Part shown: piece by piece, positions 1 to 6,051 of the stretch | Layout: every line of letters starts with the position of its first letter | Position numbering within the stretch: the first letter of the stretch is position 1 | DNA from: an uncultured Clostridia bacterium | Lineage (GTDB): Bacteria > Bacillota > Clostridia > Lachnospirales > Anaerotignaceae | Direction: 5' to 3' | Assembly (NCBI GenBank): GCA_910583755.1 | Contig: CAJTZO010000007.1 | Span: forward strand, 31,245 to 95,244 | DNA length: 64,000 bases | Made by a program: the position numbers and the translations under genes | Notes under the pieces: model-generated | The model's input: only the letters and a program-made list of their open reading frames with translations | Told to the model about the DNA's origin: nothing | The model's database searches: none

Positions 1-1047
1 AATACTATTATCATCTATCAAGACAGTTCCATATCCTTTTCCATCAAGACGACCTTTTTCTTCAAAACGTACCTCTTCAATATCAGAGCTTCCATTATTT
101 TTCAAAACAGCATTTGCACGGTTCATTACAACATTTGCAATATTACAATTTTCCAATGTAATATTACTACCACCTTCAACATACAAAGTGCCTTTTAAAC
201 GAACATTTTTTAATGTTATATTTTTGCTGCCTAAACTGCGAGGGATTAACAAATCTTTTGTTAAATTTCTATTTTCCATTCTTGTGTCTTCTAAGACAAT
301 TCCATTGAAACCATAATCATTATCATTAGAAGCTTTTTTTGTACTTGTGCTGGAATTAGAACTTAAACCAGAATTTGTATTTGTTGTAACATAATTAGGT
401 GGTGTATAATTTGTGGTATTTGTAGAAGTAAAAGAATTAAAAGAGCCTGCAACTTTTTGCAAGGCTGCAACTGCTTCTGCTCTTGTTAAAGATTGCTGGG
501 GACGAAAAGTACCATTTGGATAACCACTCATAATTCCATTTCTGGATACTGCACCAATTGCACCAACTGCCCAGCTTGCCATATCTCCTCTATCAGTATA
601 ATTATATGCACCTGCTTCATCATTATTGTATCTTTTCAGATTTGATAACATTACAGCTGCTTCTTGCCTTGTTACAGCACTTCCAGGACGAAATTTTCCA
701 TTACTATCTCCCTGAATATAACCTGCTGCAACCCCTTTTTGTATTTCACCATATGCCCAATAACCTGGTTTTACATCATCAAAAGAAATTCCTTGACTTC
801 TCGTAAATCCAAATGCTTTGTTTGCTATTGTAACAAATTCAGCACGGCTAATAGCATTATTCGGTCGAAATGTACCATCTGGATAACCATTAATAAAACC
901 ACTGTTTATCCAACGATTAATACTGGCTTCTGCCCAGTGACCAGATGTATCGGTTGCCGCAAACGCTTCTATTGGGACAGAAATGACGGAAAACGCCATA
1001 GACATAGACAAAAGCCCTGATAAGAGTCTGCTTTTTCCTCTTTTCAT
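1..1047 (-). CDS. S-layer-homology (SLH) domain surface protein, C-terminus beyond window
   Basis: Open for 349 codons from the ATG at 1047 to the window edge with no stop, so it is partial at the 3' end. A basic start followed by a hydrophobic stretch ending near AFA looks like a signal peptide. Three SLH repeats follow (about residues 32-200), each with the family pattern W-A-E/Y/V ... G-Y/F ... F-R-P ... R-A/Q-E. SLH repeats anchor exported proteins to pyruvylated secondary cell-wall polymer. A Ser/Thr/Asn-rich linker (about 205-245) leads into short N/L/V-rich repeats resembling a beta-helix passenger. The ribosome site AGGAGA lies 8 bases before the ATG. Upstream is a perfect sigma-28 -10 element. 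The passenger function cannot be read from this part. Confidence 0.85.
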   Translation of the reverse strand, partial: MKRGKSRLLSGLLSMSMAFSVISVPIEAFAATDTSGHWAEASINRWINSGFINGYPDGTFRPNNAISRAEFVTIANKAFGFTRSQGISFDDVKPGYWAYGEIQKGVAAGYIQGDSNGKFRPGSAVTRQEAAVMLSNLKRYNNDEAGAYNYTDRGDMASWAVGAIGAVSRNGIMSGYPNGTFRPQQSLTRAEAVAALQKVAGSFNSFTSTNTTNYTPPNYVTTNTNSGLSSNSSTSTKKASNDNDYGFNGIVLEDTRMENRNLTKDLLIPRSLGSKNITLKNVRLKGTLYVEGGSNITLENCNIANVVMNRANAVLKNNGSSDIEEVRFEEKGRLDGKGYGTVLIDDNSI

Positions 1048-1103
1048 AATTGATTCTCCTTTCTAACATGGTAGCAAAATCAAGACATTCTCTCATTATA
1101 TTA

Positions 1104-1111
1104 ATATCGGC
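1104..1111 (-). promoter_or_regulatory. Candidate sigma-28 (FliA) -10 element upstream of the SLH gene
   Basis: On the minus strand the octamer GCCGATAT is present, a near-perfect match to the sigma-28/SigD -10 consensus, 57 bases before the SLH start codon. The -35 is poor (TTTA at 15-base spacing). An overlapping vegetative-type -10 (TATAAT, just downstream) has no good -35 either, so the two possibilities compete. If sigma-28 is used, this wall protein belongs to the motility regulon. Confidence 0.45.
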
Positions 1112-1133
1112 ATAAAATATAAAAAATAAATAG

Positions 1134-1168
1134 TAAAAAAATAAAACCTGAGAAAGCCTCAAGGTTTT
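1134..1168 (-). terminator. Intrinsic terminator of murA
   Basis: On the minus strand the arms AAAACCTTGAG and CTCAGGTTTT (one bulge) enclose a 5-base loop and are followed by ATTTTTTTA. The murA stop codon lies inside the left arm. Confidence 0.75.
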
Positions 1169-2418
1169 ATTACAATATCAGCACCAATCTTTTTTAATTT
1201 TTGTTCAATATGATAGTAGCCCCTTTCAATATGGTAAATGTCACTAATTTCTGTTTTTCCTTCTGCTGCCAGTGCTGACAAGATTAAACCTGCACCACCA
1301 CGCAAATCACTTGCTTTTACCTGTGTTCCAGTTAATTTGTCAACTCCTTCAATCATGGCACTTCTACTTTCAATATTAATTTTTGCTCCCATTCTTTGCA
1401 GCTCAGCAGCATGAATAAAACGATTTTCAAAAACAGTTTCTGTAATCACACTCATTCCTTTTATCGTAGAAAGCAAACTCATAAAAGGTGCCTGCATATC
1501 TGTTGGAAATCCGGGAAAAGGCATTGTTTTCAAACTAATTGGTTGTAATTTTTCTTTGGTATAAATACGAAAAGCATTTTCATCTAATTTTTGTGTTTTT
1601 ACATTGGCTTCAGAAAGTTTTGCCAATATCGGTTTTATATCTTTTTCTCTGACGTTTTTTACTATAACATCACCTTTTGTAATTGCAGCAGCAATCATAA
1701 AGGTTCCTGCCTCTATTCTATCTGGCATTACTGTATATTCTGCACCATATAATTTTTCAACACCTGTAATCGTGATGGTATTTGTTCCTTCTCCAGAAAT
1801 CATTGCTCCCATTTTTTTTAAAAAACAGGCTAAGTCAATAATTTCTGGTTCTGCAGCAGCATTTACAATGGTTGTTGTACCTTTTGCTAGTGTTGCAGCA
1901 ATCATAATATTTTCTGTTGCGCCAACGCTGGGAAAATCTAAATATATTTTATTTCCTTGTAACTTTTTTGCAGAAATATGAATCAATCCATGTGACTGTT
2001 CTGCTTGTGCACCTAAAGCAGTAAATCCTTTTAAGTGCAAATCAACAGGGCGACTGCCAATAGGGCAACCACCCGGCAAAGGTATGATTGCTTCATGACA
2101 TCGTGATAAAAGTGCCCCCATGATTAAAAAAGAGGCTCTCATTTTGGTGGCTTTTTGATAATCTGTTTCTAACTTCACAATATTTTTAGCTTGTACCAGA
2201 ATACATTCCTTTTGTTCATCATATATTACAGAAACTCCCATATCTTCAAATATACTACAAAGCGCAATGACATCTGCTAAGGCTGGTACAGAATAAATTT
2301 TACAACATTCTGATGTGAGCAAAGACGCAGCTAAGATTGGTAAAATTGCATTTTTACAGCCGCCAATTACAATAGTACCATTTAAATGAGGACTTGTTTT
2401 TATTATAAATTTTGCCAT
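1159..2418 (-). CDS. murA: UDP-N-acetylglucosamine 1-carboxyvinyltransferase
   Basis: The 419-residue length is normal for MurA, which transfers enolpyruvate from PEP to UDP-GlcNAc as the first committed cytoplasmic step of peptidoglycan synthesis. The catalytic loop cysteine is visible in GGCPIGSRPVD (Cys118), with the Lys-Asn pair of the N-terminal GCKNAILPILAA motif (residues 20-31). The position usually Ala in GAKNA is Cys here. The C-terminal RGGAGLILSALAAEG motif is typical. Firmicutes often carry two paralogues (murA/murZ); which one this is cannot be decided here. It is monocistronic with its own terminator. A TATACT -10 lies about 35 bases upstream on the minus strand, with a weak -35. 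Confidence 0.95.
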   Translation of the reverse strand: MAKFIIKTSPHLNGTIVIGGCKNAILPILAASLLTSECCKIYSVPALADVIALCSIFEDMGVSVIYDEQKECILVQAKNIVKLETDYQKATKMRASFLIMGALLSRCHEAIIPLPGGCPIGSRPVDLHLKGFTALGAQAEQSHGLIHISAKKLQGNKIYLDFPSVGATENIMIAATLAKGTTTIVNAAAEPEIIDLACFLKKMGAMISGEGTNTITITGVEKLYGAEYTVMPDRIEAGTFMIAAAITKGDVIVKNVREKDIKPILAKLSEANVKTQKLDENAFRIYTKEKLQPISLKTMPFPGFPTDMQAPFMSLLSTIKGMSVITETVFENRFIHAAELQRMGAKINIESRSAMIEGVDKLTGTQVKASDLRGGAGLILSALAAEGKTEISDIYHIERGYYHIEQKLKKIGADIVIKP

Positions 2419-2681
2419 ATTTTGGTTGTCCTTTCTACAATAATTTGCAAAAATAGTATAACCAAAATATTATGAAATAATAGGGAAACAAGTTTTGGGA
2501 AAAATTTCTATTGACATAAAATAAATCAAGATGTAGTAAAAAGGAACAAGTCTAATATCACAGATTAGATTAAAGAAAGAAAAAATATTAACAAAACATA
2601 ACTATAAATGTACTTATAAAAAAAGAAAAGAATGGACTTTATAGAATCGTTTATTTGGATAATTCCCTGAAAAACATTATA

Positions 2682-2710
2682 TTGACAGACTTTTTTGGGA
2701 GTGCTATAAT
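2682..2710 (+). promoter_or_regulatory. Vegetative promoter for trpC
   Basis: TTGACA, a 17-base spacer and TATAAT match both hexamer consensuses perfectly. The predicted transcript starts near 2717, leaving a leader of about 190-230 bases before the first ORFs. The rest of 2419-2681 is AT-rich with no recognised feature apart from the murA promoter end. Confidence 0.9.
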
Positions 2711-2716
2711 TCAAAT

Positions 2717-2844
2717 AAATACTTCATACTTTTATAGTGTGTTTGTGTAGTCAAAGGCAGTGTTTGTCAAGTATTCCATAAAACCATTTATAGTATAATA
2801 AGATATGATATTTGCCTTGACATTATATTGTCATGGCTTTTTTT
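2717..2844 (+). promoter_or_regulatory. Structured trpC leader with terminator/antiterminator
   Basis: The leader ends in an intrinsic terminator at 2814-2844: GCCTTGACA, 6-base loop, TGTCATGGC, then seven T. Two upstream segments, GTCAAAGGCA (2750-2759) and TGTCAAG (2765-2771), are complementary to the terminator's 5' arm and could act as antiterminators. AATACTT (2718-2724) can pair with AAGTATT (2769-2775), closing a 58-base domain. No T-box core or TRAP-like GAG/UAG repeat set was seen. The layout suggests transcription attenuation; the ligand or trigger is unknown. Confidence 0.55.
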
Positions 2845-2908
2845 ATTTGTTTTTACGCAAGCGTCGGCTGCAACGTTTACATAACCAACAAAAGAGAGGA
2901 GAAAGTTA

Positions 2909-2968
2909 TTGAAGTTTTGCAGCATTTTCAATAACAGTATAGTATTATGGAAAATATATTGGACATGA
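2909..2968 (+). CDS. Possible 19-codon leader peptide with two Trp codons, overlapping trpC
   Basis: A TTG codon sits 7 bases after a strong AGAGAGGAG ribosome site (2893-2901). The frame encodes MKFCSIFNNSIVLWKIYWT and ends in TGA at 2966-2968. Its last seven codons overlap the 5' end of trpC in a different frame, and its stop overlaps an in-frame internal trpC ATG as ATGA (2965-2968). The only good ribosome site in the region serves this ORF rather than the trpC ATG at 2947. Two UGG codons among 19 next to a tryptophan gene suggest a regulatory role, but the TTG start and short length make this tentative. Confidence 0.45.
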   Translation: MKFCSIFNNSIVLWKIYWT

Positions 2969-3732
2969 TTGTAAAATCAACAAGAACAAGAATTACAGAA
3001 GCACAAAGAACACGTCCATTGCTGGAATTAAAGCAAAAAGCAGAGGCAATGAACTGCAACACCGGTTTTCCATTTTATAAAGCATTACAAGGAAAAGAAA
3101 TGGCATTTATCTGTGAAGTGAAAAAAGCTTCTCCTGCCAAAGGTGTAATTGATGAAACATTTCATTTTTTGGAAATTGCAAAGGAATATGAAAAAGCAGG
3201 GGCAGATGCAATTTCTTGCTTAACAGAGCCTTATTATTTTTTAGGAAATGATGCACATTTAAAACAAATTGCAGAAAATGTTTCTATTCCTGTATTGAGA
3301 AAAGATTATACTGTTTCTGAATATATGATATATGAAGCAAAATTATTGGGGGCTTCTGCTGTTACATTTCATTGCTCTATTTTAAAAGAAGGTCAGCTTG
3401 AAGAATATTTGGAAATAGCGCATAGTTTAGGCTTATCTGCCTTGGTAGAGGCACGCACTACAGAAGAAGCAAAAAAAGCTATAGAGGCTGGTGCAAAAAT
3501 TATTGGTACGAATAACAGAGATTTAGAATCTTATGTAATTGATATGAATTTAAGTAAGGAATTAAGAAGTATTGTACCAAAAGATTGCGTTTTTATTTCT
3601 GAAAGTGGTATCCAAACACCAGAAGATGTTGTTCTTTTAAAACAAATTGGTGCAAATGCTGTTTTGGTTGGCGAGGCATTAATGAGAGCAGAAAATAAAA
3701 CAAAAATGTTACACACTCTAAAAGGAGAGTAA
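2947..3732 (+). CDS. trpC: Indole-3-glycerol-phosphate synthase
   Basis: The 261 residues form a TIM barrel that closes the indole ring of CdRP in tryptophan synthesis. Family marks: N-terminal ILDMIVKSTRTR, the catalytic-lysine segment CEVKKASPAKG (about residues 57-67), PVLRKDYTVSEYMI, GTNNRDLESY and the phosphate-binding ESGIQTPEDV and GANAVLVGEALM. No ribosome site precedes the ATG at 2947. An alternative in-frame ATG at 2965 overlaps the stop of the preceding small ORF. The family alignment (ILD before IV) favours 2947. No other trp gene adjoins it, unlike classical trp operons. Confidence 0.93.
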   Translation: MENILDMIVKSTRTRITEAQRTRPLLELKQKAEAMNCNTGFPFYKALQGKEMAFICEVKKASPAKGVIDETFHFLEIAKEYEKAGADAISCLTEPYYFLGNDAHLKQIAENVSIPVLRKDYTVSEYMIYEAKLLGASAVTFHCSILKEGQLEEYLEIAHSLGLSALVEARTTEEAKKAIEAGAKIIGTNNRDLESYVIDMNLSKELRSIVPKDCVFISESGIQTPEDVVLLKQIGANAVLVGEALMRAENKTKMLHTLKGE

Positions 3733-3767
3733 ATAAATCTCTTTTCTTTTTTGAAAGAAAGGCGCAA

Positions 3768-4012
3768 AGCGTCCAGCGGACGCTTCAGCTTGTCAAAAAA
3801 TCTTGAGGGCTAGCCCTCATACTCCTCAAAGAACTTTAATGCGAAATTAGTGTTTCGCATTAAAGATTGATTTTATAAGGAAAAACGCTAGTTTTGCCAC
3901 TAAAGTTTTTTGTCCAACTTTTTTTTAAAAAAGTTGATGGGTGTGGGTGAAACCCACAAAAAAAGATTTTATTGACAGACTGAAGCACAGACTGAAGCAT
4001 CTAGAGGACGCT
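3768..4012 (-). repeat. MITE-like dispersed repeat, copy A, with flanking hairpin direct repeats
   Basis: The core is 3785-3983 (199 bp), bounded by imperfect terminal inverted repeats of the form TCAG-NN-TGTCAA-N-AAA. It is highly similar, in opposite orientation, to the copies at 16600 and 48652. Internal hairpins include GAGGGCTAGCCCTC and an A/T-rich AACTTTTTT stem. The core is bracketed by two 17-base direct repeats (3768-3784 and 3996-4012, 14 of 17 identical), the left one a hairpin AGCGTCC-AGC-GGACGCT. A 12-base tandem duplication of the right end fills the gap to the right repeat. There is no ORF. It occupies most of the gene-free stretch 3733-4086. Confidence 0.85.
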
Positions 4013-4086
4013 TGTTTGCGCCAATCAAAATAAAGTGAAAACTGCTTTTTTTAAATGATTAATTTTATGAGGAAAAATTTAAACTT

Positions 4087-4389
4087 TTATATTTCTTTTT
4101 TATTTACAATGCGAAGATAGGCACCAGCACAACAATGCATCACTACTACATTGCAAGTATAGCAAATATTATTTTCCATTTCTTTTACAATACCTTCTAA
4201 TAGGATATTTAATAATTCTATTGCATTTTCTATTCCACATTCTGATACAGCAGAAACAAGACTGTCTAAAGTTCCACACCAATAATAATTGGATTCCTTT
4301 TTTAAATATTCTATTTTTAAAAAACGTTCTTTTGTAAGAAGGAAAGCATTTTCAGGCACTTGTTTTTCTGAAAGATATAGTGTTTTCAT
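4087..4389 (-). CDS. Hypothetical 100-residue protein with a cysteine-rich C-terminus
   Basis: An ATG preceded by GGGAGGATACC supports a real gene. The product has no signal peptide or membrane segment. The C-terminal half contains CYTCNVVV and HCC, so four cysteines and a histidine cluster within about 17 residues (76-92), which could bind a metal. It is transcribed divergently from metF. I do not recognise the family and assign no function. Confidence 0.6.
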   Translation of the reverse strand: MKTLYLSEKQVPENAFLLTKERFLKIEYLKKESNYYWCGTLDSLVSAVSECGIENAIELLNILLEGIVKEMENNICYTCNVVVMHCCAGAYLRIVNKKEI

Positions 4390-4456
4390 GGTATCCTCCC
4401 ATTCAAATCAATGTAAATTTAAAATTTTGCTTCTTTATATCAATGATATAAATCAT

Positions 4457-4485
4457 TTGTATTTTTATATTGATATTGCTATAAT
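4457..4485 (+). promoter_or_regulatory. Vegetative promoter of the metF operon
   Basis: TTGTAT, 17 bases, TATAAT. The leader before the metF ATG is only about 28 bases, too short for a SAM riboswitch or T-box, so control of this methionine operon must lie elsewhere. Confidence 0.7.
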
Positions 4486-4519
4486 AATATAAATTTAATT
4501 AGAAAGGAAGTCCTGTTTT

Positions 4520-5383
4520 ATGAAAATTAAAGACATCATTTGTGTAGAAAGACCTACAATATCCTTTGAAATTTTCCCACCAAAACCAGGCGCAGAGTTT
4601 GAACCTGTTAAAAAAGCAGCAGAAGCCATTGCAAAGTTAAAACCAGATTTTATTAGTATAACCTATGGTGCTGGTGGTGGCACAAGTAGTAACACGATTA
4701 AAATAGCCTCTTTTGTGCAACAACTTGGAGTAACTGCATTGGCACATTTAACATGTGCTTCTTCTACAAAGCAGGAAGTAGAAAACGTATTGAGTGAAAT
4801 TAAACAGAATGGTTTGGAAAATGTATTAGCGCTAAGGGGAGATATTCCAGAAGGAAGTAATTTTCCACAGCCCAATCAATACCGTTATGCGAGTGAACTA
4901 ATAGAACATATTAAAAATAGTAGTGAGCTTTGTGTTGGTGGTGCTTGCTATCCAGAAGGACATACAGAATCTGTTAATAGGACAGAAGATATTGCACATC
5001 TTAAAATCAAAGCAGATATGGGTTGTGATTTTTTGACGACACAAATGTTTTTTGATAATAATATATTATACAATTATTTATATCATATTAGAGAAGCAGG
5101 CATTACTACACCTGTGCTTGCAGGCATTATGCCTGTGACAAATGGAAAACAAATTGCAAGAATTTGTCAACTTTCTGGTACAATATTGCCACAAAGATTT
5201 CGTGCCATTGTAGATAAATTTGGAGATAAACCAGAATCTATGAAACAAGCAGGGATTGCTTATGCCACAGACCAGATAATTGATTTAATTGCAAATGGAG
5301 TAAAAGGAATCCATGTTTATTCTATGAATAAACCAGATGTTGCAGAAAAGATAATGGAAAATCTTTCTGAAATTATAGGGTAA
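4520..5383 (+). CDS. metF: 5,10-methylenetetrahydrofolate reductase
   Basis: The 287 residues form an FAD-dependent TIM barrel reducing methylene-THF to methyl-THF, the methyl donor for MetH downstream. Visible family motifs are SFEIFPPKPGAE near the start, ISITYGAGGGTSS, NVLALRGDIPEG, CVGGACYPEGH, DFLTTQMFFDN and the GIHVYSMNKP C-terminus. The ATG follows AGAAAGGAAG. It is the first gene of a tight three-gene operon, five bases from the next start. The size fits the bacterial enzyme without a regulatory domain. Confidence 0.95.
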   Translation: MKIKDIICVERPTISFEIFPPKPGAEFEPVKKAAEAIAKLKPDFISITYGAGGGTSSNTIKIASFVQQLGVTALAHLTCASSTKQEVENVLSEIKQNGLENVLALRGDIPEGSNFPQPNQYRYASELIEHIKNSSELCVGGACYPEGHTESVNRTEDIAHLKIKADMGCDFLTTQMFFDNNILYNYLYHIREAGITTPVLAGIMPVTNGKQIARICQLSGTILPQRFRAIVDKFGDKPESMKQAGIAYATDQIIDLIANGVKGIHVYSMNKPDVAEKIMENLSEIIG

Positions 5384-5388
5384 ATAAT

Positions 5389-6051
5389 ATGGAATTAAAA
5401 GATGTTTCTTTAAAAGAAGTATTTCGTTATCTTGGTTATCATAACAATGTACCTGACCAAATGGTACAAAAGATTGCTTTTGATTGTGTTACAGAATTAT
5501 TGGATAATTGTTCTATGAAAGAAATAGATAAAAGATATTGTTGTACTGTAGAAAATGGAAAAATCATAATAGATAATCATATGATAATAGAAAGTAAAAA
5601 TCTTTCTAAAAATTTGGCAGATTGCAAAGAAGTCATTCTTTTTGCGGCAACAATAGGCATACAAGCCGATAGATTAATAAAAAAATATAGTTTTTTAGAG
5701 ATTAGTAAAGCGGTTGTAATGCAGGCGGCAGCAGCAGCGGTTATAGAAGAATATTGTGACCAATGTCAGAGACGAATCGAAACAGAATTAGAAAAAGAAA
5801 ATTTGTTTTTGCGTCCTCGTTTTAGTCCAGGTTATGGAGATTTTGATTTAAAACACCAAAAGGATATGATTTCATTATTGGATTGTACTAGAAAAATTGG
5901 TTTAACCTTAACAGATAGTTTATTATTAGCCCCTTCTAAATCTGTAACAGCTATTATGGGGATTACTACCACCAATAGGCATTGCCATATAAAAGGCTGT
6001 GAAGCTTGTGCAAAAACAAATTGTAACTTTCGAAGGGAGGAAAGTAATTGA
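5389..6051 (+). CDS. Cobalamin-dependent methionine synthase activation-domain protein
   Basis: The 220-residue stand-alone version of the C-terminal AdoMet-binding reactivation domain of MetH, which reductively remethylates inactive cob(II)alamin. The AdoMet-site motif RPRFSPGYGDFDL is clear (about residues 143-155), followed by ITTTNRHCHIKGCEAC with clustered cysteines. In E. coli this domain is fused to MetH. Here it is a separate gene placed directly before a MetH that lacks it, so the two products presumably act as a split enzyme. Its TGA overlaps the metH TTG start (TTGA). Confidence 0.88.
   Translation: MELKDVSLKEVFRYLGYHNNVPDQMVQKIAFDCVTELLDNCSMKEIDKRYCCTVENGKIIIDNHMIIESKNLSKNLADCKEVILFAATIGIQADRLIKKYSFLEISKAVVMQAAAAAVIEEYCDQCQRRIETELEKENLFLRPRFSPGYGDFDLKHQKDMISLLDCTRKIGLTLTDSLLLAPSKSVTAIMGITTTNRHCHIKGCEACAKTNCNFRREESN

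Noticed and set aside
664..1020. Plus-strand frames opposite the SLH gene
   Set aside because: The minus frame encodes an intact signal peptide and three SLH motifs.
2500..2640. Second promoter TTGACA at 2513 upstream of trpC
   Set aside because: No acceptable -10 at 16-18 bases.
4390..4519. SAM riboswitch or T-box upstream of metF
   Set aside because: The promoter leaves only about 28 leader bases and no aptamer motif is present.
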